The notes below the pieces were generated by a model, which was given only the letters and a program-made list of their open reading frames with translations, did no database searches and was not told the DNA's origin. From the NCBI RefSeq assembly GCF_000617845.2, contig NZ_DF820425.1, positions 6,950,741-7,014,740 on the forward strand: DNA of 64,000 nucleotides, written 5' to 3'. Below are positions 51,449-61,989 of the stretch, piece by piece; position 1 is the stretch's first letter, and every line of letters begins with the position of its first letter. Origin of the DNA: Bradyrhizobium sp. DOA9. Its GTDB lineage: Bacteria > Pseudomonadota > Alphaproteobacteria > Rhizobiales > Xanthobacteraceae. A program made the position numbers and the translations under genes.

Positions 51449-53245
51449 TTACTGCAACGAGGCGCGCTTGGGCGGCGTGGCGGGCCACGACTTGATCAGG
51501 GTGTCGTAGTCCACCGTCTCGCCCTTCGGCTTCTCGTTGGCGAGCTTGCGCTGCGGCGCGATGGTGCCGTCCTTCTGGGCCTTGGCGAACCAGTACTCGG
51601 CGGTTTCCTTCTTGTGCAGCTTCGGACCGCAGGCGCCCTGCACGCCGGACTTCTCCAGACGCTCCAGCACGGAGTCCTGGGCCGCCGCGAGAGCATCCAT
51701 CGCCTGCTGCGGCGTCTTCGCACCGGACGAGGCATCGCCGATGTTCTGCCACCACAGCTGCGCGAGCTTCGGATAGTCGGGCACGTTGTTGCCGGTCGGG
51801 GTCCACTGCACGCGCGCGGGCGAGCGGTAGAACTCGATCAGGCCGCCGAGCTTCGGCGCACGCTCGGTGAACGACTTGTCCCAGATGTCGGATTCACGGA
51901 TGAAGGTGAGACCGACATGGCTCTTCTTCAGGCTCACCGACTTGGAGACGATGAACTGGAGATAGAGCCAGGCTGCCTTGCGGCGATCCGGCGGAGTCGA
52001 CTTCAGCAGCGTGGCGGAGCCGGCGTCCTGGTAGCCGAGCTTCATGCCTTCCTTCCAGTAGGAGCCGTGCGGCGACGGAGCCATACGCCATTTCGGCGTA
52101 CCGTCCGCATTCACCACCGGCAGTCCCGGCTTCACCATGTCGGCAGTGAAGGCGGTGTACCAGAACATCTGCTGGGCGATGTTGCCCTGCGACGGCACGG
52201 GGCCGGACTCGGAGAAAGTCATGCCCTGCGCCTGCGGCGGCGCATACTTCTTCATCCAGTCGAGATACTTCGTGATCGAGTAGACTGCGGCCGGACCATT
52301 GGTGTCGCCGCCACGCTCCACCGAAGAGCCGACCGGGCGGCAGCCCTCCATCCGGATGCCCCATTCGTCGACCGGCAGACCGTTCGGAATGCCCTTGTCA
52401 CCGTTGCCGGCCATCGACAGCCAGGCGTCGGTGAAGCGCCATCCGAGCGAGGGGTCCTTCTTGCCATAGTCCATATGGCCGTAGACCTTGACGCCGTTGA
52501 TCTCCTTGATGTCGTTGGTGAAGAACTCGGCGATGTCCTCATAGGCGGACCAGTTCACGGGCACGCCGAGCTCGTAGCCATACTTGGCCTTGAACTTGGC
52601 CTTGTAGTCGGGATTGGTGAACCAGTCGTAGCGGAACCAGTAGAGGTTCGCGAACTGCTGGTCGGGCAGCTGGTAGAGCTTGCCGTCCGGCCCGGTGCCG
52701 AACGACTTGCCGATGAAGTCGTTGACGTCGAGCATGGGGTTGGTGACGTCCTTGCCCTCGCCGGTCATGTAGTCCGACAGCGCAATGGTCTGGCCGTAGC
52801 GGAAATGCGTGCCGATCAGGTCGGAATCGTTGATCCAGCCGTCATAGACGTTCTTGCCCGACTGCATCTGGGTCTGGAGCTTCTCGACGACGTCACCTTC
52901 CTGGATGAGATCGTGCTTGAGCTTGATGCCGGTGAGCTCGGAGAACGCCTTGGCGAGCGTCTGCGCCTCATATTCATGAGTCGTGATCGTCTCGGAGACG
53001 ACGTTGATCTCCATGCCCTTGAACGGCTCGGCGGCCTTGGCGAACCACTCCAGCTCCTTCTTCTGGTCTTCCTTCGACAGCGTCGAAGGCGTGAATTCCG
53101 CAATCCATTTCTGGATCACGGCCTCGTCGGCGGCGCGAACCGGCGCCGAGACGGCGAACGACACTGCGATGATCGCAGCGGCGCTGGACATGGTCAGAAA
53201 GCTATTCTTGGTCAATGGACCTTTCCTTCTCCTAAACTGTCGCAT
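51449..53245 (-). CDS. glpV: Glycerol ABC transporter solute-binding protein
   Basis: A 598-residue periplasmic binding protein, much larger than usual binding proteins, as in the GlpSTPQUV glycerol importer of Rhizobium. A long signal region (about 15-38, ending APVRA) is followed by the mature protein (ADEAVIQKWIAEF). The start at 53245 has GGAGGAAC upstream. It ends the operon and is followed by a terminator. Glycerol as ligand rests on the matching gene order with glpD and glpR. Confidence 0.88.
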   Translation of the reverse strand: MRQFRRRKGPLTKNSFLTMSSAAAIIAVSFAVSAPVRAADEAVIQKWIAEFTPSTLSKEDQKKELEWFAKAAEPFKGMEINVVSETITTHEYEAQTLAKAFSELTGIKLKHDLIQEGDVVEKLQTQMQSGKNVYDGWINDSDLIGTHFRYGQTIALSDYMTGEGKDVTNPMLDVNDFIGKSFGTGPDGKLYQLPDQQFANLYWFRYDWFTNPDYKAKFKAKYGYELGVPVNWSAYEDIAEFFTNDIKEINGVKVYGHMDYGKKDPSLGWRFTDAWLSMAGNGDKGIPNGLPVDEWGIRMEGCRPVGSSVERGGDTNGPAAVYSITKYLDWMKKYAPPQAQGMTFSESGPVPSQGNIAQQMFWYTAFTADMVKPGLPVVNADGTPKWRMAPSPHGSYWKEGMKLGYQDAGSATLLKSTPPDRRKAAWLYLQFIVSKSVSLKKSHVGLTFIRESDIWDKSFTERAPKLGGLIEFYRSPARVQWTPTGNNVPDYPKLAQLWWQNIGDASSGAKTPQQAMDALAAAQDSVLERLEKSGVQGACGPKLHKKETAEYWFAKAQKDGTIAPQRKLANEKPKGETVDYDTLIKSWPATPPKRASLQ

Positions 53246-53321
53246 GTTGTTCCTCCGTTGCAGCGACAAACTTTTATACAGGCCCGGGTTGGTCCCGGAT
53301 CTGGCCGTCCCTTCGCAAGCT

Positions 53322-53651
53322 TCAGACCGTGCGGAAAATGAGCGCGGCCGTGACCAGCGAAATTCCTGATGCGAGCCACAGGCTCGAGATTTCAAACCCC
53401 TCCTCGCCGATAGGCAGCGTGGCGATCGCGTCGGTGCCGACGAGGCCGATCCAGGCAAGGTGGATGACGGCGGCCGCGATCAGCGAGATGAACAGGCGGT
53501 CGCCGCGCGTGGTCGGGATGCGCAGCACGCCGACGCGCTCGGCCTCGGGATAGACCGCGGCGAGCCAGGTCATCACCAGAAGCGTGCAGGCGAGCGCGAC
53601 GAAGAAGATCGCGGTCGGCAGCGTCCAGGCCATCCATGCGATTGACTCCAT
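53322..53651 (-). CDS. glpU: DUF2160 small membrane protein of the glycerol transporter
   Basis: 109 residues with three hydrophobic segments (about 9-31, 51-73, 85-107). The DUF2160 family is found with GlpSTPQV-type importers, where this gene is called glpU in Rhizobium leguminosarum. Its role is unknown; it may stabilise the permease. It lies between glpQ and glpV, 10 bp after glpQ. Confidence 0.85.
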   Translation of the reverse strand: MESIAWMAWTLPTAIFFVALACTLLVMTWLAAVYPEAERVGVLRIPTTRGDRLFISLIAAAVIHLAWIGLVGTDAIATLPIGEEGFEISSLWLASGISLVTAALIFRTV

Positions 53652-53661
53652 GGTTGCCTCC

Positions 53662-54467
53662 TTACACGCGGCCGAGCGCGAAACCGCGCGCGATGTAGTT
53701 GCGGACGAACCAGATCACGAGCGCGCCCGGAATGATGGTGAGCACGCCGGCGGCGGCCAGCAGGCCCCAGTCCATGCCGGCGGCCGAAACCGTGCGCGTC
53801 ATGATCGCGGCAATGGGCTTTGCGTGCACCGAGGTCAGCGTGCGCGCCAGCAAGAGCTCGACCCAGGAGAACATGAAGCAGAAGAAGGCGGCGACGCCGA
53901 TGCCGCTCGCGATCAGCGGCACCAGGATCTTGATGAAGAAGCGCGGGAAGGAATAGCCGTCGAGGAACGCGGTCTCGTCGATCTCGCGCGGCACGCCGGA
54001 GACGAAGCCTTCGAGGATCCACACCGCCAGCGGAACGTTGAAGATGCAGTGCGCGAGCGCGACCGCCCAGGGGGTGTCGAACAGCCCGATCGCCGAATAG
54101 AGATTGAAGAACGGCAGCGCATAGACCGCCGCCGGCGCCATGCGGTTCGACAGCAGCCAGAAGAACAGATGCTTGTCGCCGAGGAAACGGTAGCGCGAGA
54201 AGGCGTAAGCCGCCGGCAGCGCCACGGCGATCGAGATGATGGTGTTGAGGACGACGTATTCCAGCGAATTGATGTAGCCGGAATACCAGCTCTCGTCGGT
54301 GAAGATGCGCTGGTAGTGCTGCAGCGTCGGGGTGTGCGGCCAAAGCGTCATCGTCGAGACGATCTCGCTGTTGGTCTTGAAGCTCATGTTGACGAGCCAG
54401 TAGATGGGCAGCAGCAGGAAGATCAGGAACAGCCCCATGATGAGGCGGCGGCCGGGAATCGAATGCA

Positions 54468-54468
<1 letters not shown>
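53662..54468 (-). CDS. glpQ: Glycerol ABC transporter permease
   Basis: A 268-residue inner-membrane permease of the MalG type, with six helices and the EAA loop EGFVSGVPREIDETAFLDGYSFPRFF that docks the ATPases. It starts at the last base of the glpP stop codon and pairs with glpP. Confidence 0.93.
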
Positions 54469-55456
<988 letters not shown>

Positions 55457-55457
<1 letters not shown>

Positions 55458-56542
55458 CAGGCGGCTCCCTCCACCAGAAGGCTGTCGGCATAGACGTGGA
55501 CGTGCGACGGATCGAATTTCAGCCCGGCATTGCCGTCCGAGCTGGCGAAGCCGCCGGGGGCGCGCGCGGCGAGCTTGGCGTCGCCGACGCGCACGCGCGC
55601 GAAGCGGATGCGGCCGAGATCGTCGATGCGCTCGATCCTGGCGGTGAGCAGGCCGGGCGCGGGCGCGACCACCTCGACGAACTCAGGACGGACGCCGATC
55701 TCGATCTTGGCCCCCGCAGGCAGGTTGTCGTAGCTGCGGTTCAGCGCGATGACGTGGCCGTCGATCCTGGCCTCGCGCCCCCTCACCTCGGCCGGCAGGA
55801 TGTTCATGCCGGGCGAGCCGATGAAATAACCGACGAAGGTATGCGCCGGCTTGTCGAACAGCTCGGCCGGCGTGCCGCTCTGCACCACGCGGCCGTCATG
55901 CATGACGACCACGGTGTCGGCGAAGGTCAGCGCCTCGGTCTGGTCGTGGGTGACGTAGATCATCGTGAGATCGAGATCGCGATGCAGCGCCTTCAGCTTG
56001 GAGCGGAGCTGCCATTTCAGCTCGGGATCGATCACCGTCAGCGGCTCGTCGAACAGCACGGCGGCAACGTCGTTGCGCACGAGACCGCGGCCGAGCGAGA
56101 TCTTCTGCTTGGCGTCGGCGGTGAGGCGCGTGGCCTTGCGGTTCAAATAGGGCTCGAGGTCGAGCAGGCGGCCGATCTCGGCGACGCGCCTGTCGATGTC
56201 GGCCTTCGGCACGCCGCGGTTCTTCAGCGGAAAAGCCAGGTTCTCCCCCACCGTCATGGTGTCGTAGATCACCGGAAACTGGAACACCTGCGCGATGTTG
56301 CGCTTCTGGGTTGACAGCGGTGTGATGTCCTTGCCGTCGAACAGAATTTTTCCGCGCGACGGCGTGATGATGCCGGAGATGACGTTGAGCAGCGTGGTCT
56401 TGCCGCAGCCGGACGGGCCAAGCAGCGCATAGGCGCCGCCCTGCCGCCAGGTCATGGTCACCGGCTTGAGCGCAAAGCTCTCCTGCGGCGCATCGTTGCC
56501 GCCGTAGGAATGGGCGAGATCGACTAGGTCAATGCGGGCCAT
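55457..56542 (-). CDS. glpT: Glycerol ABC transporter ATPase
   Basis: A 361-residue ATPase of the MalK/CUT1 group. Walker A is GPSGCGKTT; Walker B is VLFDEPLTVID; the switch His is YVTHDQTEA. The signature loop reads ADAKQKISLGRG instead of LSGGQ, so this subunit probably carries a non-consensus site, and full cycling would depend on GlpS, which has a normal signature. A C-terminal TOBE region (about 240-361) follows. Confidence 0.92.
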
Positions 56543-56554
56543 GGCGCATCTCCC

Positions 56555-57694
56555 TCAAGAGCTTTGTCTGTTTGACGCGTTTTCTTCACGCGAACCGCTA
56601 CGCACTTCGCTTGAAAACGCTATGCCCGGCGCGGCGACCAGCCGGTCCGCCGCGTCGAAGACGAAAACATCATTGGGATCGAGCACGGCATCCAGCGTCT
56701 GGCCGGGCTCGAACTCGTGCACGCCGTGCAGCACCGCCACCCAGTTCGATCCGTCGCGGGTCAGATGCACGAAGCTCTCCGAACCGGTGATCTCGGTCAC
56801 CGTGACTGTGGCGTGGAAGGCATGGCGATCGGCCTCGCCGTTGGCAAGCCCGAGCTGATGGGCGCGGAAGCCGACACGATAAGTGCCGTCGGCGAGCGAG
56901 GCATAGAGGCCCGAGGCCGGCGAGGACGTGCCGCCGGCATATGCGACGTGCCCATTCTTCTTCTCGATGCCGACAAGGTTGAGCGGCGGATCCGAAAACA
57001 CCTGGGCGACGCGAAGCGTCTGCGGCCGGCGGTAGACGTTGGTGGTCTCGCCCATCTGCAGCGCCTGGCCCTCCCACATGCACACCGTGTTGCCGCCGAG
57101 CAGCAGCGCCTCGGTCGGCTCGGTGGTGGCATAGACGAAGATCGCGCCCGAGGCCTCGAAGATGCGCGGCAGCTCCGCCCGCAGCTCCTCGCGCAGTTTG
57201 TAGTCGAGATTGGCGAGTGGCTCGTCGAGCAGGACGAGGTCGGCGCCCTTGACCAGCGCGCGCGCGATCGCGGTGCGCTGCTGCTGGCCGCCGGAGAGCT
57301 GGAGCGGCGTGCGCTTCAGGAACGGCTCGAGTCGCAGCAGCTTTGCCGCCTCGGCGACGCGCGCCTCGATCTCGTCGCGCGGCTTGCCCTGCACGCGCAG
57401 GGGCGAAGCGATGTTCTCGTAGACCGTGAGCGAGGGGTAGTTGATGAATTGCTGATAGACCATGGCGACCGAGCGCTGGCGCACGTCGGCGCCGGTGACG
57501 TCTTTGCCGTTGACGAACACCTTGCCCGTGGTCGGCTTGTCGAGGCCGGCGAGCAACCGCATGATCGAGGTCTTGCCTGACAGCGTCGGCCCGAGCAGCA
57601 CGTTGAGGGTTCCACTTTCGAGCGTCAGCGAGACGTCGCGGATGTGTGGCACGCCTTCCACGGTCCGGGTCACGTGATCGAGTGTCACGGTCAT
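56555..57694 (-). CDS. glpS: Glycerol ABC transporter ATPase
   Basis: A 379-residue partner ATPase. Walker A GPTLSGKTS, signature LSGGQQQR, Walker B VLLDEPLANLD, then YATTEPTEAL where the usual switch His is replaced by Thr, so the two ATPases probably have complementary defects and work as a heterodimer. The start at 57694 (MTVTLDHV) overlaps the glpD stop; a C-terminal TOBE-type region follows. Confidence 0.92.
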   Translation of the reverse strand: MTVTLDHVTRTVEGVPHIRDVSLTLESGTLNVLLGPTLSGKTSIMRLLAGLDKPTTGKVFVNGKDVTGADVRQRSVAMVYQQFINYPSLTVYENIASPLRVQGKPRDEIEARVAEAAKLLRLEPFLKRTPLQLSGGQQQRTAIARALVKGADLVLLDEPLANLDYKLREELRAELPRIFEASGAIFVYATTEPTEALLLGGNTVCMWEGQALQMGETTNVYRRPQTLRVAQVFSDPPLNLVGIEKKNGHVAYAGGTSSPASGLYASLADGTYRVGFRAHQLGLANGEADRHAFHATVTVTEITGSESFVHLTRDGSNWVAVLHGVHEFEPGQTLDAVLDPNDVFVFDAADRLVAAPGIAFSSEVRSGSREENASNRQSS

Positions 57695-59241
57695 GAGCGT
57701 CCTCCCGCTTCCAGCAGGGGACTTTGCGCCACGGCGTGGCTCCTGATCCAGTCGTCGAGGGCCGCGATCTCGTCGGCAGATAGTCGCAGGCCGAGCTTGG
57801 AACGGCGCCAGACCACGTCCTCGGCGGTGACGGCCCATTCATTGGCCATGAGATAGCGCACCTCGCGCTCGGTCAGCGTGGCGCCAAAGGCCTGGCCGAG
57901 GTCGGCGGCCGATTTCGCATCGCCGAGCAGCTTGATGGCACGGGTGCCATAGGCGCGCGACAGGCGCCGCGCATGCTCATGGCTGAGGAAGGGATAGCCG
58001 CGCTGCAGCTCGGCGATCAGGCCGTCGATGTCCGATACGTTCATGTCGCCGCCCGGCAGCGGCCATTTGCCGGTCCAGCCCTCGCGCGCTTTCGCACTGC
58101 GTAAGAAGGGCGCAAGGCGCTCCAAGGCCTCCTCGGCGAGCCTGCGATAGGTCGTGATCTTGCCGCCATAGATCGACAACAGCGGCACGCCGCCGGGCGT
58201 GTCGAGCTCGAACACGTAGTCGCGCGTCGCGGCCTTGGCCTCGCTGGCGCCGTCGTCATAGAGCGGACGCACGCCGGAATAGGTCCAGACCACGTCATCG
58301 GGCGCGACGGGCTTGGCCAGATATTCGCTCGCCGCCTTGCAGAGATATTCGATCTCTTCGGTCGTCGCCTTCACCTTGGCGGGATCGCCGTCATAGTCGC
58401 GATCGGTGGTACCGATCAGCGTGAAGTCGTCCTGGTACGGGATCACGAAGATGATGCGGCCGTCGGCATTCTGGAACATGTAGGCGCGGTCGTGGTCGTA
58501 GAGCTTCTTCACGACGATGTGCGAGCCCTGCACCAGGCGCACCTTGGCTTTCGCATTGACGCCGGCCCCGCGGCCGAGCACGTCCTCGACCCAGGGCCCG
58601 CCGGCATTGATCAGCGCCTTGGCCCGGATCTGCGAGCGCGCACCCGTCAGCGTGTCGACCATGCTGACGGTCCAGAGGCCGTCCGACTGGCGAATCTCGG
58701 TGGCGCGGGTGCGGGTGCGGATCTCGGCGCCCTTGTCGGCGGCGTCGCGCGCGTTGAGCACGACGAGCCGGGCGTCATCGACGAAGCAGTCCGAATATTC
58801 GAAGGCGCGGCTGTAGCGATTCGGGATCAGCGGCTTGCCGACCTCATCGCGCTTGAGATCGACCGAGCGGGTCGCCGGCAGCAGGTGACGGCCGCCGATG
58901 TGATCATAGAGGAAGAGGCCGAGGCGCAGCAGCCAGGCCGGGCGCAGGCCGGCGTGATGCGGCAAAACGAAACGCAGGGGTCGGATGATGTGGGGCGCGA
59001 TGCCCCACAGGATCTCGCGCTCGATCAGCGCCTCGCGGACCAGCCGGAACTCGTAATATTCGAGATAGCGCAGGCCGCCATGCACGAGCTTGGTCGACCA
59101 GGACGATGTCCCGCTCGCCAGATCGTTCATTTCGCACAGGAAAACCGTGTTGCCGCGGCCCACCGCGTCGCGCGCGATGCCGCAGCCGTTAACACCGCCT
59201 CCAATGATGGCGAGATCGAAAATACGCTCCAACAGACGCAT
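57691..59241 (-). CDS. glpD: Glycerol-3-phosphate dehydrogenase (aerobic)
   Basis: A 516-residue membrane-bound FAD enzyme that oxidises glycerol-3-phosphate to dihydroxyacetone phosphate and feeds electrons to quinone. The FAD motif is LAIIGGGVNGCGIARDA at the start; GTSSWSTKLVHGGLRYLEYYEF and IGTTDRDYDGDP are the DAO family landmarks. First gene of glpD-S-T-P-Q-U-V, with an operator region upstream. No glycerol kinase gene lies in the window. Confidence 0.95.
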   Translation of the reverse strand: MRLLERIFDLAIIGGGVNGCGIARDAVGRGNTVFLCEMNDLASGTSSWSTKLVHGGLRYLEYYEFRLVREALIEREILWGIAPHIIRPLRFVLPHHAGLRPAWLLRLGLFLYDHIGGRHLLPATRSVDLKRDEVGKPLIPNRYSRAFEYSDCFVDDARLVVLNARDAADKGAEIRTRTRATEIRQSDGLWTVSMVDTLTGARSQIRAKALINAGGPWVEDVLGRGAGVNAKAKVRLVQGSHIVVKKLYDHDRAYMFQNADGRIIFVIPYQDDFTLIGTTDRDYDGDPAKVKATTEEIEYLCKAASEYLAKPVAPDDVVWTYSGVRPLYDDGASEAKAATRDYVFELDTPGGVPLLSIYGGKITTYRRLAEEALERLAPFLRSAKAREGWTGKWPLPGGDMNVSDIDGLIAELQRGYPFLSHEHARRLSRAYGTRAIKLLGDAKSAADLGQAFGATLTEREVRYLMANEWAVTAEDVVWRRSKLGLRLSADEIAALDDWIRSHAVAQSPLLEAGGRS

Positions 59242-59274
59242 CCCCCGGCGACCGCCCGTTCGTTCGAGCGGCTA

Positions 59275-59342
59275 CTTTCGTTTTTGATTAGATCACACCG
59301 AAAAACGAAAGCAAGATGAAAGAGAGGCGAAAGGAAGCGAAA
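59275..59342 (-). promoter_or_regulatory. Putative GlpR operator array upstream of glpD
   Basis: A perfect 11-bp inverted repeat (CTTTCGTTTTT at 59275-59285, AAAAACGAAAG at 59301-59311) is followed by further CGAAA boxes at 59328 and 59338 and a TGAAA at 59317. From 59306 the spacing is 11, 11 and 10 bp, close to one helical turn. TTTCG boxes of this kind are typical operator elements of DeoR-family repressors such as GlpR. Confidence 0.65.
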
Positions 59343-59460
59343 GAGGAACTTTTTTGGTGGGCAATACGGCGGAGAAATCGGCGGGAGAACGGTCCGGTTT
59401 GGAGGCAAACGGCGCGATTGCTCAGCACAGGACAAGCTTGTGACGCGCCGGAGACCTTGA

Positions 59461-59480
59461 ATGTAGCAACATATCTACAT
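59461..59480 (+). promoter_or_regulatory. Putative operator of the toxin-antitoxin pair
   Basis: ATGTAG and CTACAT form a 6-bp inverted repeat around an 8-bp spacer, 47 bp before the antitoxin start, in an AT-rich stretch. This is where Phd-type antitoxins usually bind to repress their own operon. Confidence 0.5.
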
Positions 59481-59526
59481 ATCATTCTCACTACCAAGGG
59501 ATTGCGACGTCGAGGGCGCAGAAACG

Positions 59527-59778
59527 ATGGTAACCACCCTGACCAGCCGCGAATTCAACCAGGACACGAGCGGCGCCAAAAAAGCGGCCTCGCAGGGACC
59601 CGTCTTCATTACGGACCGCGGTCGCCCGGCCCATGTCCTGCTGACCATCGAGGATTATTTGCGCCTGACCGGCGGGCACATGAGCCTTGCGGAAGCTCTG
59701 GCGCAGGCGGACGCGGACTTCGATTTCGATCCGCCTCGCATTGAGGGCGGCATCTCCAGGCCCGCCGATCTCGACTGA
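59527..59778 (+). CDS. Phd/YefM-type antitoxin
   Basis: An 83-residue antitoxin. The Phd N-terminal DNA-binding half is SREFNQDTSGAKKAASQGPVFITDRGRPAHVLLTIEDY; the C-terminal half (DADFDFDPPRIEGG) is acidic and should mask the toxin. Its stop shares one base with the toxin start (TGATG), so the two are coupled. Confidence 0.93.
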   Translation: MVTTLTSREFNQDTSGAKKAASQGPVFITDRGRPAHVLLTIEDYLRLTGGHMSLAEALAQADADFDFDPPRIEGGISRPADLD

Positions 59779-60194
59779 TGTTTCTGCTGGATACCAATGT
59801 CGTTTCCGAGCTGAGGCGACCGGATCGAGCGGATCGCAACGTCCTCGCCTGGGCCAACACAGTGCCCGCGGCAAGCTTCTTCATCTCCGCCATCTCGATC
59901 CTCGAAATCGAGCTGGGCGCACGCCTGATCGAGCGCGGGGACGCGGCGCAAGGCGCTGTCCTGCGCGCCTGGATCGACCATCACATCCTGGCCCGCTTCA
60001 AGGGGCGAATACTGCCGATCGATACTGCCGTGGCCCAGCATTGTGCCCAACTTCACGTTCCCAACCCACGGGCCGAACGCGACGCCCTCATTGCGGCGAC
60101 CGCGCTCGTTCACGGCTTGACGGTCGTGACGCGCAACATGGAGGATTTCGAGCCGACAGGCGTTCCGCTGCTCAACCCGTGGGACGACGCTTAG
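59778..60194 (+). CDS. PIN-domain VapC/FitB-type toxin
   Basis: A 138-residue PIN RNase. Acidic residues of the metal site are Asp5 in LLDTNVVSE, Glu in ISILEIELG, Asp in RAERDALIAATA and the last Asp in TRNMEDF. Members of this branch cut tRNA or rRNA when freed from the antitoxin. It is on the plus strand, opposite to the glp genes on both sides. Confidence 0.93.
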   Translation: MFLLDTNVVSELRRPDRADRNVLAWANTVPAASFFISAISILEIELGARLIERGDAAQGAVLRAWIDHHILARFKGRILPIDTAVAQHCAQLHVPNPRAERDALIAATALVHGLTVVTRNMEDFEPTGVPLLNPWDDA

Positions 60195-60197
60195 TCC

Positions 60198-61043
60198 CTA
60201 TCTCAGCCGCACCACTGGCGCAGCTTCCGGCGCGGCATCCTGGGTGTCGGCCGGCGCATCGTCGATATCGGCGCCCTTCGGCATCGCCTCGACCACCTCG
60301 ATGCCCTTGCTGTGGCAGATGGTGGCGAGGCGCTCGGGGAGTTCCTGGTCGGTGACGAAGGTCTGGATCTGGGTGATGTGGGCAATGCGCACCGGCGCGC
60401 TGCGGCGCAGCTTGGTAGAATCGGCGACCAGCATGACGCTGCGGGCGTTGGCGATGATGGCCTGCGCCACCTGCACCTCGCGATAGTCGAAGTCGAGCAG
60501 CGCGCCCTCCTCGTCGATCGCGGACGCGCCGATGATGGCGTAGTCGACCTTGAACTGGCCGATCAGCTGCGTCGCGGTCGAGCCGACCACCGCGCCGTCG
60601 GCGCGCCGCACCGTGCCGCCGGCGACCACCACCTCGATGCGCGGATGGCGGTAGAGCAGCATGGCGACATTGAGGTTGTTGGTGATGACGAGGAGGTCCT
60701 CGTGCGAGGTCAGCGCGCTCGCGACCTCTTCCGTCGTAGTGCCGATGTTGATGAAGAGCGAGCAGCCGTTCGGGATCAGCGATGCGGCGGCGGCGCCAAT
60801 GGCCTTCTTCTCGTCGGCGGCGACGAAGCGGCGCGCCTCATAGGCGAGATTTTCGACGCCCGAGGCGATGATGGCGCCGCCATGGATGCGGGTCAGCGAT
60901 CTCCGCTCGCAGAGATCGTTGAGATCCTTGCGGATGGTCTGCGCGGACACCTCGAAGCGGCGCGCGAGCTCCTCGACCATGACACGGCCGGAGGCCCGCG
61001 CGATGTTGAGGATTTCGGCTTGGCGATGGGTCAGTCCGGTCAC
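60198..61043 (-). CDS. glpR: DeoR-family repressor of glycerol genes
   Basis: A 281-residue regulator. The N-terminal HTH (RQAEILNIARASGRVMVEELARRFEVSAQTIRKDLNDL) is the DeoR signature; the C-terminal sugar-phosphate domain has INIGTTTEEVA and AIIGASAIDEEG. It should release DNA when glycerol-3-phosphate binds. The C-terminal tail after about 255 is Ala/Asp/Pro-rich. It is separated from glpD by the toxin-antitoxin pair. Confidence 0.92.
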   Translation of the reverse strand: MTGLTHRQAEILNIARASGRVMVEELARRFEVSAQTIRKDLNDLCERRSLTRIHGGAIIASGVENLAYEARRFVAADEKKAIGAAAASLIPNGCSLFINIGTTTEEVASALTSHEDLLVITNNLNVAMLLYRHPRIEVVVAGGTVRRADGAVVGSTATQLIGQFKVDYAIIGASAIDEEGALLDFDYREVQVAQAIIANARSVMLVADSTKLRRSAPVRIAHITQIQTFVTDQELPERLATICHSKGIEVVEAMPKGADIDDAPADTQDAAPEAAPVVRLR

Positions 61044-61149
61044 GGCAACGGCCTCACATCAGAATGGTGCATGGTGGGGCGGTTCGCGCCTGCGGTCAAT
61101 GCGCACGACGATCACGGTTAACGGGTGAAGGTCCTCACCACGCCATTTG

Positions 61150-61836
61150 TCACCACGCCATGACGCTCGCAAGGCGCGCGAGCAGCGTCGGGTCGTCGAA
61201 GGCGCTCGCGGAGGCGACCGCGCCTGCTCCAACCAGGTCAGCATGGCTGAGGCTGGTGCGGATACCCACGGTCGGAATGCCGGCGGCCGTCGCAGACTGC
61301 ACGCCGGTGCGGGAATCCTCGAATGCGATCGAGGTTTCCGGCCTCGCGCCGACGAAACGCAGCCCTTTCTGATAGGGCAGCGGATGCGGCTTGCCGTGCG
61401 GCAGCTCGGCGCCGATCACGAGCGCCTTGAAACGATGCGTGATGCCGAGGCCGGAGAGCAGCAGCTCGGCGTTGAGACGCGGCGCGTTGGTCACTGCGAC
61501 CATGGGAATGCCGGCGCCATCGGCGCGGTCGAGCAGCGCCATCAGGCCCGGCAGCGGTGCGATCTGCCCGGCCACCAGCGTGCGGAAGACCTCCTCCTTC
61601 TCTTCGAGAATCAGGGCGCGCCGCTCCGGCGCCTCGTGCGGCAGAAAGCGATCGCCGATGGCGACATTGGCGAAGCCCTGCAGCTCGCGGGAGAAACGTG
61701 CGTGATCGAAGACATGTCCGTGCGGGCCAAGCACCTGGTTGAAAGCCTTCAGGTGCAACGGGTCGGTGTCGGCAAGCGTGCCGTCGATGTCGAACAACAA
61801 CGCCCGGCCCGTTCCATCGTGTCTGGTCTCGATCAT
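61150..61836 (-). CDS. HAD family hydrolase, beta-phosphoglucomutase/phosphoglycolate phosphatase type
   Basis: 228 residues. Motif I LLFDIDGTLADTDPLHLKAF (Asp nucleophile and acid/base), motif II VAVTNAPR, Lys in PHGKPHPLPY, and the acidic FEDSRTG. A helical cap (about 20-90) places it in the subfamily I HADs. The neighbour is glpR, 107 bp downstream on the same strand; a glycerol-phosphate substrate is possible but unproven. Confidence 0.9.
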   Translation of the reverse strand: MIETRHDGTGRALLFDIDGTLADTDPLHLKAFNQVLGPHGHVFDHARFSRELQGFANVAIGDRFLPHEAPERRALILEEKEEVFRTLVAGQIAPLPGLMALLDRADGAGIPMVAVTNAPRLNAELLLSGLGITHRFKALVIGAELPHGKPHPLPYQKGLRFVGARPETSIAFEDSRTGVQSATAAGIPTVGIRTSLSHADLVGAGAVASASAFDDPTLLARLASVMAW

Positions 61837-61989
61837 TTCCGTACTTTCCCAAATGGCCGACGCATCGATGCGGAAGGCGTATCAATACAGCCTCGATCGC
61901 GCAACGACGCATCCACATGAAGACAGCTGACACTCGACAACGCCGCGCGTCACTGCAACACTGGTTGCAAGATCAAAAAGGAGGAAACG

